64,000 nucleotides of DNA from Streptomyces sp. MMG1121. GTDB lineage: Bacteria; Actinomycetota; Actinomycetes; Streptomycetales; Streptomycetaceae. A model generated the notes under the pieces. That model was not told the origin of the DNA. It was given only the letters and a program-made list of their open reading frames with translations, and ran no database searches. Below are positions 53,301 to 63,814 of this stretch, in pieces. The stretch covers positions 22,565 to 86,564 of the forward strand of contig NZ_LGDV01000193.1 of assembly GCF_001280015.1 (NCBI RefSeq). Direction: 5' to 3'. Numbering within the stretch: the stretch's first letter is position 1; each line of letters begins with the position of its first letter. The position numbers and the translations under genes are program-made.

Positions 53301-56300
53301 TTACCGTCACCGTTCCATAGAACTCCTGCGCGATGCTGGAGAAGGCGTGACCGGAAGGAACGTCTCCCACCAGGGGGGCATGTGATAGTGAGGCCATGCC
53401 CGTTTTGTTGTAGGAGGCGAAAGCAACCGTGAAGGAGTGGGATTCCCTCGACTGTGCGATCACTTGGTACTCGATGTTGTAGCTACCGAGGAACGCGGCC
53501 GGAGTCTCGCTCCCGGCCCCGCCGTCCGTGATCATACCAAGCAGGTCCTTACCGATGTTCGACTTCGCGTCCGCGTGATCCGCGTTGCCTCCGAGCTCGC
53601 TCGCCGGAGCATCGAAGTCGGCGCTGAGGATCTTGCGAGCCAGACCTTCTATGACTTTCTTGTGGGACGAGTCCAGCATCAGTTGCTGAGTCAATGGACT
53701 GCCGTCATCGAAGGGAATGTTGTTCACGTCTCCCTTCCCATCGGCCCACAGGTAGAAGAGATCCCGCCAGCTGAGCTGCGGAGAATTACCGCCAAGATAA
53801 TTACATGCGGCGGCTTCTCCGCTTTTGACCGAGGCGCCCGGAGTGCAAGGACGCGTGTTTCCGGCGACAGCCTCGATGTACTCGCGCAGCTGAATCGCCA
53901 GCTGCTTGTGCAGGCCGGGCTTTTCATTGGTGACGAGAGAGTTCAGACTCCGTACGCACGCGGCGTCACAGCCGCCACCGCCGCCGGAGGACGTGCCGCT
54001 GCTGATCGCGCCCGTGTCCACCAGGGCGCTCGAACCCTTCGGCTGCTCCGGAGGCCCATAGGAATCACCCGGCAGCGGGGCTCTCATGAGCCCGCTGGGA
54101 TCGGCGAAGTTGACCGGGTTGTTGCCGCTGTAGCTGTAGGCCGAGAGGTTCTGCGGTGCGTACGGCTTGGTCAGGTCGTCCGGGCTGATGAAGCGGCCGA
54201 GTGCCGCGTCGTACATACGGGCGCCGAGGATGGACAGGCCGGTGGAGTCGTCCTCGGGTTTGCCGAGGAAGCCCCGGTCGGTGGCGGAGGGAAGGGCGGT
54301 GCTGCCGCGCTGCTCGCCGAACGGCGTGTACTTGCGGCGGGTGACCGCGCCGCCCGCGGCGATCAGCAGGGAGGTGGAGGCCTGGGTGTCGCTCAACAGC
54401 CAGGTCAGCTTTCCGCCACTGGTGCCGTCGTCCTGGCGCATCGCCACCGTCGTCCCGGCGGCCGAGTACAGGCGGGTGGCCTCGACGCCACCGCCGGTGG
54501 CCTTGTGGAGTTCCTGGCCGTCGAGGTAGAGCACGTTCTCCTGCGGCGACGTGCGCAGCAGGACGGTGCCGTCGGTGTCGTAGACGTAGGTGGACGTCTC
54601 GTCGCCGCCGGTCTTGTGCTGGGTGATCCGGCTGACCCTGTTCTGCGCGGTCCAGTCGATGCTGGAGCTGACCCCGTTCACCGTGCGGGCGGTCATCTGC
54701 CCGGACGTGTTGTAGGAGAAGGTGTCGGAGCCGGCCTGAGTCACCGCGTGCGGGTGCGCCTGCCCGGCCGTGTAGGCGGTGCCGTCGGTGCTGTAGCCGG
54801 GGTAGGTGTAGCTCCTGGTCGTCGAACCACTGGCGGTGGTGTCCTTGACGGACATCAGATCGCCGAGTTCGTCGTAGGTGTACGTCTGGTCGTAGGGGTC
54901 CAGGCTGCTGCTCAGGTCCGGCGTGGCCGCGCCGGTGCAGCCGTCGGTCGCCTCGGTGGTCCAGGCCTGGCTGAGCCGGTTGAGCTCGTCGTAGGTGTAG
55001 CACTCGCTCTGCTGGGTCACGCCGTCGGTGATGCCGGTGATCTGGCCGGCGAGGTCACGGGTGTAGGTGTCGTCCTGTGCTGTCTTCGTGGTGCTGTCGG
55101 CGGTGACGGTGGTGCGGATGTCGGCCAGTGCGCCGGTGCCGTTCGTGTCGTCGAAGGTGTAGGCGCGGTTGACCGTGGCGTCCGTGCCGCCGCTGGTGCC
55201 GTACGTACGGGCGTCGAGACGTCCCACGCGGTCGAAACCGAAGGACGACTGATAGGTGGCCAGCGGCGAGGACACCGTCGAAGGCCGTCCCTGGGCGGTG
55301 TAGGCGGTGGTGACCGTCTCCGCGGGCAGACCGCCGACCGCCGGGTAGGAGACCGACGTCATGTGGTCGGCCTGGTCGTAGCCGTAGCCCACGGTGTAGC
55401 TGCCGGCGAAGCCGGAGCCGTCGTCCGGGACGGTGACCCGCTTGCCCGTCGCGCGGCCGCGGTTGTCGTAGCCGGTGACAGCGACGGTGTAGGCCTTGCC
55501 GCTCGCGTAACTGGTCGACGAGGCGAGCTGCCCCAGACCGCCCGGGGCCGTGTCGTAGGCGAACTGCGACAGCACGGTGGAACCCTGGGAAACCGTCGTC
55601 TGCCGGCCGATGTTGTCGTACTGGTACGTGAGTGTCGTGCCGTTGACGGTCTCCGTGCCGACCTTGCCGTTCTCGTCGTACTGGGTCGAGGAGGTTCCGG
55701 CGTCCGGGTCGTTCACGGAGGTCCGGTCACCGGCCCAGCCATAGCCGTATGTGGTGACGTTGCCCTTGGCGTCCGTGATCTGCTTCAGCTTGCCGCTGCG
55801 CGTGTACGCGTACGACGTCGTCTGCGCCCCCTGAGGACCGTGTTCGACGACCTTGGTCACCTGACCGAACACATCGGTGAAGGTGTCGGTGGGCTCACCG
55901 CTCGCCGGGACGCTGGTGGTGTGGTCGCCGTAGTAGTAGGTGCGGGTGTGGCCCGTCGCCTGTGGGGTGCCGTTGACCAGGATCTGCGTCTCGGTCGTCC
56001 GGCCGGCCCAGTCGATGATCGGGTCGGTGTAGGAGGGCAGGTCGTCCACCGTCGGGAGTACCATCCCGGAGCCCGCGGCGCTGGAGTTGTAGAAGGCCGC
56101 GGAGCTGCCGGTGACGTTGCCCGAGGTGTCGTAGCGGGTGGAGACCACGTCGCGGCCGGTGCCGTCCGGCGCCGTGGACTGGTCCTCGCGGATTCGGCCC
56201 AGGCCGTCCAGGTAGTCGTGGGAGTTCACGTACGTGGTGCCGGACTGGAGAACCCCGGTGGTCACCTGGCTCGGCCCGGCCACCGTGTCGGGTACTCCGT

Positions 56301-59300
56301 CGCTGTTGGTGGCGGTGGGCGTGTCATAGCTGAACTGCATCGACGGGTGGCCGTCGGGATAGTTCGCTATCTCGGTCGGCTTGAAGACCTGGACATAGCG
56401 GCCCACCGAGTCGTGCACAAGTCGGGTGGTGTGACCATTGGCGTCGAGCACCTCGTACGGGGTGCCCCACAGACGCGAGTACCAGGTCGTGGTGGACTCC
56501 GCCGGACCCGGACCGGCGCCGCCGTCCGGGTCCGGGGTGGTGACCGTGACACCGCTGGTCGGCCAGGACGTAGCCGGCGAGTACGTCGTGGTCGTCTTGT
56601 TGCCCTTGCCGTCGTAGGCGGCGATCACGCGGCCGGCACCGTCGTAGTCGGCCTTGGTCGAGCGGTACGTGGAGGCGTCCGTATAGGTCCGCGTCTCCGT
56701 CGCGTTGCCGTCGACCAGCGCCGCGTCGTTGTTCGCGACGGACGTCGAGCCGTCGTACAGCGTCACCTTGTAGGAGTCCTGGTTGGCGGAGCCGCGCGAG
56801 GCGCAGTCGGCGTCGTAGTGGCGCACCTCGTCCTGGAAGACCATCCAGCGCTTGACGTCCGAGTCCGGGAAATTGGACGTGTTGTACGCGCGGCCGTAGG
56901 TGGTGCACCGGTTGTCGTCGACGTCGACCTGGCCCCAGTCGTTGGTGCGCAGGGGCAGGCCGTAGGTGGTGCTGGTGGAGCTGGTGTCGTCGAACTCGTT
57001 GTTGACGACGTGCTCGCGCCAGCCCGTGGAGGTCAGGTCGTCGGTCGTGGTCTTGCTCTCACGCACGAAGCGGGCGTCGGGCAGGCCGTCGTACTGGGCC
57101 GTGTCATGGACCCAGTACTCCTGGCGGACCCGCTGGTGCGAGCCGCCGTCGCCGTCGCGCTTGGAGTACTCCAGGGTCTTGCCGGCCAGCCACGCGGAGT
57201 CCGTCCAGGACGTGCCGTAGCCGTCGGTGACCGAGACGCTGCGGGTGGCGGAGGTGTCCGTCTTGGAAGTGCGGTCACCGTCCAGGCCCCGGTAGAGCCA
57301 GTAGTAGGTGGAGGCCGCGTTGCTCTTCGTGCCGGTGAAGACCTCGACCTGCGGATAGCCGCGCCATTCGGACCAGGTCTCGTCGGAGTCGGGTATCAGC
57401 GGGTCGTTGGTGAACGCCCAGCCGGCGCCGCCGTGGTACTCGTAGCGGGTCGTCATGACCGGGTCGCCGTCGGTGCCGGCCCCCTGGCCCACGCCCGGGT
57501 CCACGGAGACCTGGCTGACGAGGTACTTCTTGAACCAGCCCGTCTTGGCCGCGCCGGCGCCCTCCGGTGTCCACTTCTGCCAGAAGCAGTCCTGGGCGTT
57601 GGACGACTCGCTCGGCAGGCTGTTGATGTCGCAGGCGTCGGGCTGGCTGTAGGTGACGCTGGTCACCGAGCCCAGGTCGCCGTAGATCTTGTCGACCCGG
57701 CGGAAGTTGAGGGTCGAGGAGCCGACCTGGTTGTCCAGCCACTCACCGTTGAAGTTGATGACCGGCAGACGCTGGTCGGGACCGTCGCCGTAGCCCTCGC
57801 GCTGGACGTAGTCGAGCCAGAGGGTCTTGCCGACGGTGCCGTCGGGGTTCGGCAGGCCGTACTTCATCTGGTACTGCATCGCCGGGTCCCACGTCGTACC
57901 GCCGTCGTCGCTGACGTAGGTCTTGATGTCCCACAGCATGTCGGTGGTGAAGAACGTGGGGTAGTACGTCTTGCCCGCGCAGTAGTTGTCCGCCGCGGTG
58001 CCGTCGCACATCAGGTCGGTCGGCACGTCGGGGTACGAGTCGGGGTTGGACGAGATGCCCGGGCAGTCCGCGGGCTCCTTGCCCAGCGGGTCGGCGTCGC
58101 TCATCCGCTCCACACAGCGGCCGACATGGCGCAGCTCGACCTTGGCGGGCAGCTTCGCGCCGGTGATCTGGGAGGCCCAGCCGTACTCGATGCGGGTCAG
58201 GTAGCCGGCCGCGTCGTACGCGCGCGCCTTGTCGGTGTTGATGACCGAGCGGTAGTGGTTGGTCTGCTTGTCGTAGAAGTAGGCGTTCTCGACCTCGTTG
58301 GGGTCGACCACGCGGTCCAGGTTCCAGCGCCAGGCCTGGGTGCAGGGCTCGGGGAACACGTCGTGGCAGGGCTCGCCCGCGTCGTCGCCGGCCACCGGGA
58401 CGGTCAGGACGGAGTTCGTCGCGTCTTTGGTGCGCTCCGCGCGGCCCCAGCCGAAGTAGTACCGCATGCCGTCCTGGGAGGAGATCACCCAGTACTCGTC
58501 GTCCGAGCCGTGGCCGCCGGTCAGGTGCTGCACGCGCCAGCCCGGGTCGTCCTGCACGTGGTAGGAGCCGGTGCCGTTGCCGTCCTGGATGAGCGCCGAG
58601 TTCACGCCGTTGAGGCTGATGACGTACTTGGCGCCATCGGGCTCGGTGCTGTGGTTCGGCGACTGCCAGCACAGGTCGCCGACGGTGTTGTTGACGTCCT
58701 GCGAGCAGTTCCGGTAGATGCGCTGGATGTAGCCGACGTCCAGGTCCCAGCCCATGCCCGCCCAGGAGGCCTGGTTGTTCGTCGCCGAGGTACGGCCGTC
58801 GACGGACTGGGAGTCGTAGGACAGGGACAGGTCGGGCGTGGCGCCGAAGGGGGCCTTCGGCAGGGTGATCGGCAGGTCGTAGGTGAAGTCCCCGGAGCCG
58901 TTCGACACGCTCCACTTGCCGGTCGGGCTGAGCGTGGAGGCCCGGTAGTCACCGGTGTCCGAGGACGAGCCCGTGGCCAGCGTCGTCACCGTCGAGGTGG
59001 TGGCGGCCGACATCATCGCGATGCCGGGCTTCGGGGCGGCGGTCGTCGCGGCGGGGTCCGCGTCCGCGTACACCGTCGCCGTCAGCCTGCCCGACTTCAC
59101 GTCGTTGTGGACCGGGAGATAGCGGCGGGTGTCCGGCGAGCAACCGCGCTTCTTCGGAGTGGTGAGCGCACAGGCCGGCATCTGCACCAGCCGCAGCCGG
59201 GAGGCGAAGTCACCGCCGTAGGCGTTCTTGAAGGCGTTGTAGTCGACGGTGACGCCGACCGGTCCCGGGGCGGCGCTCTTGTCCTTGCGGGTCAGGCGCA

Positions 59301-59838
59301 GCGCCATGCCCACGCCGCCGATCGCCTTGATCTTCGTGTGGTCCAGGACCTGCACGTCGACGTCGCCGGGAGCACCGCCGGACGGACTGAAGGCGAGTTT
59401 CCCGCCCCCGGCCATGGCGTCCTTCGCGGCCTTCTGGCCGAGCGCGAACGCGGACTGCGGGGGCAGCCCGGCGGTCCGGATCTCCGCCGCCGTCGGGGTC
59501 TGCACCGACACCACGGCCGACTTGGCCGCGGCGGTGCCGGCCTGGGCGTCGAGAACGGTGCCCGACGGGGACACCGCCCGGGCGTGTCCCGTCCCGGTCC
59601 TCGAGAGGTCGACCCGCGCGCTCACCCCCTTCGGCCAGGCCACCTTCGGTGCCTTGGTCATGGTCGGCTCCGCCTGCTGCCTGGGCACGGCCGTGCCCTT
59701 GCGGGCCGACACACTGACGGTCCGGTCCTTCGCCTTGGCCACGGCGTCGGCCACGGCGAACGCGGGAACCGACACGAGACCCGACAACAACACACCGGAG
59801 ACCGCTACGACGAAGCCGCGTCTGTACGACGCACGCAT
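53290..59838 (-). CDS. Secreted RHS/YD-repeat protein with unrecognised C-terminal tail
   Basis: A 2182-residue exported protein. The signal peptide is RRGFVVAVSGVLLSGLVSVPAFA, with cleavage after about residue 28. A long N-terminal region carries a SpvB/TcdB-like strand-rich domain (YDLPITLPKAPFGATPDLSL, ASWAGMGWDLDVGYIQR). YD repeats run from about residue 1000 (YDGAGRVIAAYDGKGNKTTT, YDELGDLMSVKDTT). The RHS core end is KYTPFGEQRG, LGARMYDAALGRFISPDDL, YSYSGNNPVNFADPSGL, near residue 1915. A tail of about 265 residues follows, beginning PLPGDSYGPPEQPKG, with SWRDLFYLWADGKGDVNN and HSFTVAFASYNKTGMA, unlike known toxins I recall. The tail is less GC-extreme than the core. The start ATG follows GGGGGGTTCGTG. 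Confidence 0.88.
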   Translation of the reverse strand: MRASYRRGFVVAVSGVLLSGLVSVPAFAVADAVAKAKDRTVSVSARKGTAVPRQQAEPTMTKAPKVAWPKGVSARVDLSRTGTGHARAVSPSGTVLDAQAGTAAAKSAVVSVQTPTAAEIRTAGLPPQSAFALGQKAAKDAMAGGGKLAFSPSGGAPGDVDVQVLDHTKIKAIGGVGMALRLTRKDKSAAPGPVGVTVDYNAFKNAYGGDFASRLRLVQMPACALTTPKKRGCSPDTRRYLPVHNDVKSGRLTATVYADADPAATTAAPKPGIAMMSAATTSTVTTLATGSSSDTGDYRASTLSPTGKWSVSNGSGDFTYDLPITLPKAPFGATPDLSLSYDSQSVDGRTSATNNQASWAGMGWDLDVGYIQRIYRNCSQDVNNTVGDLCWQSPNHSTEPDGAKYVISLNGVNSALIQDGNGTGSYHVQDDPGWRVQHLTGGHGSDDEYWVISSQDGMRYYFGWGRAERTKDATNSVLTVPVAGDDAGEPCHDVFPEPCTQAWRWNLDRVVDPNEVENAYFYDKQTNHYRSVINTDKARAYDAAGYLTRIEYGWASQITGAKLPAKVELRHVGRCVERMSDADPLGKEPADCPGISSNPDSYPDVPTDLMCDGTAADNYCAGKTYYPTFFTTDMLWDIKTYVSDDGGTTWDPAMQYQMKYGLPNPDGTVGKTLWLDYVQREGYGDGPDQRLPVINFNGEWLDNQVGSSTLNFRRVDKIYGDLGSVTSVTYSQPDACDINSLPSESSNAQDCFWQKWTPEGAGAAKTGWFKKYLVSQVSVDPGVGQGAGTDGDPVMTTRYEYHGGAGWAFTNDPLIPDSDETWSEWRGYPQVEVFTGTKSNAASTYYWLYRGLDGDRTSKTDTSATRSVSVTDGYGTSWTDSAWLAGKTLEYSKRDGDGGSHQRVRQEYWVHDTAQYDGLPDARFVRESKTTTDDLTSTGWREHVVNNEFDDTSSTSTTYGLPLRTNDWGQVDVDDNRCTTYGRAYNTSNFPDSDVKRWMVFQDEVRHYDADCASRGSANQDSYKVTLYDGSTSVANNDAALVDGNATETRTYTDASTYRSTKADYDGAGRVIAAYDGKGNKTTTTYSPATSWPTSGVTVTTPDPDGGAGPGPAESTTTWYSRLWGTPYEVLDANGHTTRLVHDSVGRYVQVFKPTEIANYPDGHPSMQFSYDTPTATNSDGVPDTVAGPSQVTTGVLQSGTTYVNSHDYLDGLGRIREDQSTAPDGTGRDVVSTRYDTSGNVTGSSAAFYNSSAAGSGMVLPTVDDLPSYTDPIIDWAGRTTETQILVNGTPQATGHTRTYYYGDHTTSVPASGEPTDTFTDVFGQVTKVVEHGPQGAQTTSYAYTRSGKLKQITDAKGNVTTYGYGWAGDRTSVNDPDAGTSSTQYDENGKVGTETVNGTTLTYQYDNIGRQTTVSQGSTVLSQFAYDTAPGGLGQLASSTSYASGKAYTVAVTGYDNRGRATGKRVTVPDDGSGFAGSYTVGYGYDQADHMTSVSYPAVGGLPAETVTTAYTAQGRPSTVSSPLATYQSSFGFDRVGRLDARTYGTSGGTDATVNRAYTFDDTNGTGALADIRTTVTADSTTKTAQDDTYTRDLAGQITGITDGVTQQSECYTYDELNRLSQAWTTEATDGCTGAATPDLSSSLDPYDQTYTYDELGDLMSVKDTTASGSTTRSYTYPGYSTDGTAYTAGQAHPHAVTQAGSDTFSYNTSGQMTARTVNGVSSSIDWTAQNRVSRITQHKTGGDETSTYVYDTDGTVLLRTSPQENVLYLDGQELHKATGGGVEATRLYSAAGTTVAMRQDDGTSGGKLTWLLSDTQASTSLLIAAGGAVTRRKYTPFGEQRGSTALPSATDRGFLGKPEDDSTGLSILGARMYDAALGRFISPDDLTKPYAPQNLSAYSYSGNNPVNFADPSGLMRAPLPGDSYGPPEQPKGSSALVDTGAISSGTSSGGGGGCDAACVRSLNSLVTNEKPGLHKQLAIQLREYIEAVAGNTRPCTPGASVKSGEAAACNYLGGNSPQLSWRDLFYLWADGKGDVNNIPFDDGSPLTQQLMLDSSHKKVIEGLARKILSADFDAPASELGGNADHADAKSNIGKDLLGMITDGGAGSETPAAFLGSYNIEYQVIAQSRESHSFTVAFASYNKTGMASLSHAPLVGDVPSGHAFSSIAQEFYGTVTVSVQ

Positions 59839-60211
59839 CACGAACCCCCCACCCCTCTGGCCGAATATCGACCCCAAACGGTCAAAAAGAGCGGGTCCGC
59901 GACGCGAGACGTCACAAAGCCAACACATGGCGAACACACGCAGGCCGGAGATTAACCAGAAACTTAATCGGCCCATTTCCGTCAAATCGACTCGTGATCC
60001 CTCAAATGTCACCAGCGCCTTGGCGGAAGATTTACGCCTTCATGGTCAACGGAACATCTGATTCCAGCGTCGCTACCGCGATCTCTTACCAGGTGCTTTA
60101 ATGACCGGCCAGCAATCCAGCCAACTCCCCCTTGGTACGGCATGTCCTATTTGCATGCCAAAGGCGCGGACATTGGCGCTTTTCTCTTCCGGTCTTGGGG
60201 GTTCCATCGCC
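59839..60211. other. 373-base non-coding region between the RHS gene and the TagC-like gene
   Basis: The region is visibly more AT-rich than its surroundings and separates divergent genes. It holds the promoters of both. I see a TTGACG on the minus strand at 59980-59985 (possible -35 for the RHS gene) and an inverted repeat at 59950-59969. No open frame looks real: the frames covering it are low in coding character. The frame of the right-hand gene extends upstream to 60101 but lacks a Tat signal context there. Confidence 0.6.
59950..59969. promoter_or_regulatory. Inverted repeat GATTAA-N8-TTAATC upstream of the RHS gene
   Basis: A perfect six-base inverted repeat with an eight-base spacer, in AT-rich surroundings 112 bases upstream of the RHS start and 10 bases downstream of a TTGACG. 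Operator-like; nothing indicates which regulator. Confidence 0.35.
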
Positions 60212-61309
60212 ATGCTCGATCGCAGACGCTTTCTGCGCACCGGCGGCATCGTCATCGGCGCGGCGGCCGTTCCGACCGTCGCCATCGGCGCGGCACAAGC
60301 CGTCACGCACTCCCGGCACACGGCACGGGACGGTGCCACTCCCGGTGCGGTGACCGCGAGCAAGCGGTTCGATCTGACCGATCCGTCCGTCGAGCTGTTG
60401 CGCGAAGTCCCGCTCACCGGAACGCGCGTGCTCCAGTCCTTCGCCTTCGACAACACCCGCGGGCACCTGTTCGCCGTGCAGCTGGTCGACGGCGGACTCC
60501 AGCTCCCGGGAGAGACGCAGACCTACTCCGGTGCCGACCGCGAGGCGGACGGCGACCTGTGCCTGACGCGACTGGACGCCTCGGGGAACATTCTCGGCAC
60601 CATGTATCTCCGCGGATTCGGGCACGGCGTGCAGATCGGGGTCGAATCCACCACTTACGGCACTTATCTGTGGACCGAGACGCACAACATTCGCACCGCG
60701 AATTCAGACGGCACGTACACCGGATGGGGTGACCGGCTCGCCCGGTTCAAGTTCGCCAACGGAGCGGTGCTCACCGCGGACTCCCCCGCACTCACCCAGT
60801 ACACCCTGGAAAGCGGCGTGGACCGCACCACCTGCACCATCGACCCGGTCAACAACCTGCTCGCGGTCCGCTGCCGGGTGGCCGGCGCCTTCCGCTTCCG
60901 CCTCTACGACCTCGCCGCCTTCAAGGCCGGCGGCAGGACCACGCTCGCCGACGTCGCCCAGCCCGCGGATCTCCAGCCCGGCTACACCGACACCTTCCAG
61001 GGTTTCGCCAGCTACGGCAGCTACCTCTACCTGCTGGCCGGCTCCGCCTACGGCGTGGACGGGTCCGCCTCCCCGAACGGCAACACGTACATCACCAGCG
61101 TGAACTGGAACACCGGCACCGTCGCGGAACAGAAGCTGACGAAAGCCGCGTACACCCTGCTCTACCGCGAGCCCGAGGGCATGGCCATCCAGATCCCCGA
61201 CCCGGGCAACCCGCAGTCGCTGCGACTGTGCAGCGGCTTCGCCTCCTACACGTCCGACACGGACCAGAGTAAGAGGGTGAGCATCTATTACAAGGATCTT
61301 CTTGTCTAA
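60212..61309 (+). CDS. Tat-exported TagC-like beta-propeller protein
   Basis: A 365-residue exported protein. The N-terminus MLDRRRFLRTGGIVIGAAAV has a twin-arginine motif and hydrophobic stretch, so it is sent folded through the Tat system. The mature part alternates strands in the propeller fashion of the phage P68 receptor-binding / TagC-like family (LQSFAFDNTRGHLFAVQLVD, TYLWTETHNIRTA, TDTFQGFASYGSYLYLLAG). Relatives are annotated as teichoic acid biosynthesis protein C in Streptomyces, without known activity. The ATG at 60212 rather than 60101 is chosen since it places the Tat motif at the start. Neighbouring the wall-polymer glycosyltransferase, it may bind or shape the polymer. Confidence 0.8.
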   Translation: MLDRRRFLRTGGIVIGAAAVPTVAIGAAQAVTHSRHTARDGATPGAVTASKRFDLTDPSVELLREVPLTGTRVLQSFAFDNTRGHLFAVQLVDGGLQLPGETQTYSGADREADGDLCLTRLDASGNILGTMYLRGFGHGVQIGVESTTYGTYLWTETHNIRTANSDGTYTGWGDRLARFKFANGAVLTADSPALTQYTLESGVDRTTCTIDPVNNLLAVRCRVAGAFRFRLYDLAAFKAGGRTTLADVAQPADLQPGYTDTFQGFASYGSYLYLLAGSAYGVDGSASPNGNTYITSVNWNTGTVAEQKLTKAAYTLLYREPEGMAIQIPDPGNPQSLRLCSGFASYTSDTDQSKRVSIYYKDLLV

Positions 61310-61398
61310 ATCGGACACAGGGGCCGGGGGGTGAGTCCTGCCACACCCCGGCTGACCAGTGACGGAAGGGCTGCAGTAAGAACGTCCCACGATTCACG

Positions 61399-61418
61399 TT
61401 AGGGTAGGCTTAAACCAA
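61399..61418. promoter_or_regulatory. Iron-box-like sequence upstream of the wall-polymer gene
   Basis: TTAGGGTAGGCT matches 11 of 12 bases of the first half of the actinobacterial iron box TTAGGTTAGGCTAACCTAA, and the whole 19-mer matches 13; the other strand gives a shifted 12-of-19 match. It lies 96 bases before the ATG of the next gene. DmdR/IdeR-type control is possible but not proven. Confidence 0.35.
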
Positions 61419-61513
61419 CCTTAACCTTGCACCACTTGTGCCTCTCGCCGCCCGTACCGCCGGCCAGCAGCGGGACGCGGTTGAGTCTGACCGACAGCCC
61501 AGGAGTCCCGAGC

Positions 61514-63814
61514 ATGCCCCTCGCGAATGGAAACGCTTCGCCGAAAATAAGCGTTGTCGTCCCTGTCTATAAAGTTCAGGGATATCTGCGCGCATGCCTG
61601 GACTCCATTCTCTCCCAGTCCTTCGAGGACTTCGAGATCGTCGCCATCGACGACCACTCCCCCGACTCCTGCGGCCGGATACTCGATGAGTACGCGGCCC
61701 TGGACGAGCGCGTCATACCGGTGCACTTCGAGGAGAACCAGGGCATCGGAAAGGCGCGGGACGCCGGTGCGCTGAAGGCCCGCGGCGAGTACATCCTCTT
61801 CCTCGACAGCGACGACACGCTCGCCGACGGCGCGCTGCAGGCGATGGCCGACCGTCTGGCCGACACCGGCAACCCGGACATCCTCCTGCTCAACCACGTC
61901 CGCACGTACTGGAACAACCGCGTCCAGGAGAGCGCGGCCGGTGAACTGCTCGCCGGCGCGGGCACGGATGTCTTCACCGCCCTCGAACGGCCGGAGTTCC
62001 TCGGCATGTTCGCCGTCGTCTGGAACCGCGCGTACCGCCGCGAGTTCTACGTCGGCAACAACTTCATCTTCACCGACGGCATTTACGAGGACGCGCTCAT
62101 GGTCTACAAGACCATGCTGACCGCGGAGCGCATCGCCGCCACCGACCACGTCTGCGTCGAGTACCGCCAGCGCCGCCAGGGCAACTCCATGCGCACGCCC
62201 GGCCGCAAGCACTTCGGGATCTTCGAGCAGTACGCCCGGCTCTTCGAGTTCCTCGACGAGCGTCCCCACCTGGAGCCGGTGCGGACACTGCTGTTCGAGC
62301 GCATGGTCAGCCACTTCCTGTTCACCCTGGCCCGCGAGGACCGTATCGTCCCCAAGGACCGCACGGAGTTCTTCAAGCTGTCGGCCGCCCAGTACAAGCG
62401 CTTCAGGCCGAAGAACCTCGTCCTTCCGGAGGGCACGCAGGGCACCAGGTTCCAGTTGCTGGAGCGCGGCTCCTACACGGCCTACGCGGCGGTGATGGCC
62501 GCCGGCAACACCCGTCGCCAGATGATCCGGCGGGCCGCCAGGGTCAAGACCAAGCTCGGCAAGACCGCCTACAACCGGCTGTACCAGCTGCACCTGCGCC
62601 GCCCCGTCGACGAGAACCTCGCGGTCTACGCGGCCTACTGGAACCGCGGCGTGGCCTGCAACCCGGCAGCCGTGTACGAGAAGGCGAAGGAACTGGCTCC
62701 GAACGTCCACGGTGTCTGGGTCGTCCGACGCGACATGGTGGAGAGCGTCCCCGCGGGGGTCGACTACGTGGTCGCCAACTCGCCGCGCTACTGGGAGGTC
62801 ATGGCCCGGGCCAAGTACCTGGTCAACAACGTCAACTTCCCCAACAACATCGTCAAGCGCCCCGAGCAGGTCTTCCTGCAGACGCATCACGGCACCCCGC
62901 TGAAGCAGATGGGCATCGACCAGCAGAAGTACCCCGCGGCCGCCAAGAACATGAGCTTCGCCAAGATGCTGGAGCGGGCCGACAAGTGGGATCTCAGCCT
63001 CACCTCCAACCAGCATTCCACCGAGATATGGGAGCGGGTCTACCCCTGCGCGTTCGAGGCGGTCGAGTACGGCTACCCGCGCAACGACGTCTACTTCCGG
63101 GCCACCGCCGAGGACGTCCTGCGGGTTCGCCGTGACCTCGGCATCGAGGACGGCAAGACCGCCATCCTCTACTGCCCGACGGTGCGCGACTACCAGAAGG
63201 GCTACGTGCCCCGTATCGACCTGGAGCGCTTCTGCCGCGAGCTCGGGCCCGGCTTCGTCGTCCTGGTGCGCACCCACTACTTCTACGGTGCCGACCCCCG
63301 GCTGGAGGCCCTGCAGGAGCGCGGGCTGATCAAGGACGTGTCGAAGTACCCGGTCGTGGAGGACCTCTGCCTGGCCGCCGACGCGCTGATCACCGACTAC
63401 TCCTCCATCATGTTCGACTACGCGTGCCTCGACCGCCCGATCGTCACCTACGCGGACGACTGGGAGGTCTACAGCAAGGCCCGCGGTGTCTATTTCGACG
63501 TCCTGTCCGGGAAGCCGGGCGAGACCCCCGGCGCGACCGCCGGCACGGAGGACGAGCTGATCGAGGCCTTCCGCTCCGGTGCCTGGAACGGCGCCGAGGC
63601 CGCCGAGCTGCGGGCGGCGTTCCGGGAGCGGTTCGTGCGGTTCGACGACGGAAACGCGGCGGAGCGCGTGGTGCGCCACCTGTTCCTCGGCGAGAAGCCC
63701 GCCCCCGCGGTGCTGCCGCTGGACGAGCGGACTCCCGCGCCCGCGCCGGACGTCGTCACCGCGGCGCACATCCCGCGGCAGCCGACCGGCGAGCGTGGCC
63801 TCATCGGCGCCTGA
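61514..63814 (+). CDS. Bifunctional glycosyltransferase / CDP-glycerol glycerophosphotransferase
   Basis: A 766-residue enzyme for wall glycopolymer synthesis. The N-terminal GT2 domain begins [20 protein letters not shown] with the metal motif FLDSDDT near residue 97 and GIYEDALMV near 195. The C-terminal TagF-like domain has HGTPLKQMG near residue 458, [23 protein letters not shown] near 585, and [20 protein letters not shown] near 626, which hold the TagF catalytic His and nucleotide-binding residues. It would transfer sugar and polyol-phosphate units at the cytoplasmic face. The ATG at 61514 follows AGGAG by eight bases. galU downstream would supply UDP-glucose. Confidence 0.9.
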   Translation: MPLANGNASPKISVVVPVYKVQGYLRACLDSILSQSFEDFEIVAIDDHSPDSCGRILDEYAALDERVIPVHFEENQGIGKARDAGALKARGEYILFLDSDDTLADGALQAMADRLADTGNPDILLLNHVRTYWNNRVQESAAGELLAGAGTDVFTALERPEFLGMFAVVWNRAYRREFYVGNNFIFTDGIYEDALMVYKTMLTAERIAATDHVCVEYRQRRQGNSMRTPGRKHFGIFEQYARLFEFLDERPHLEPVRTLLFERMVSHFLFTLAREDRIVPKDRTEFFKLSAAQYKRFRPKNLVLPEGTQGTRFQLLERGSYTAYAAVMAAGNTRRQMIRRAARVKTKLGKTAYNRLYQLHLRRPVDENLAVYAAYWNRGVACNPAAVYEKAKELAPNVHGVWVVRRDMVESVPAGVDYVVANSPRYWEVMARAKYLVNNVNFPNNIVKRPEQVFLQTHHGTPLKQMGIDQQKYPAAAKNMSFAKMLERADKWDLSLTSNQHSTEIWERVYPCAFEAVEYGYPRNDVYFRATAEDVLRVRRDLGIEDGKTAILYCPTVRDYQKGYVPRIDLERFCRELGPGFVVLVRTHYFYGADPRLEALQERGLIKDVSKYPVVEDLCLAADALITDYSSIMFDYACLDRPIVTYADDWEVYSKARGVYFDVLSGKPGETPGATAGTEDELIEAFRSGAWNGAEAAELRAAFRERFVRFDDGNAAERVVRHLFLGEKPAPAVLPLDERTPAPAPDVVTAAHIPRQPTGERGLIGA

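Noticed and set aside
53437..59955. A 2172-codon open frame on the plus strand covering the RHS gene
   Set aside because: It is the antisense shadow of a GC-rich gene: Arg/Val/Gly-rich translation, no domains, no ribosome site, while the minus strand has a signal peptide and clear YD repeats.
60101..60211. N-terminal extension of the TagC-like gene starting MTGQQSSQ
   Set aside because: It would bury the twin-arginine signal 37 residues inside the protein; the ATG at 60212 is more sensible.
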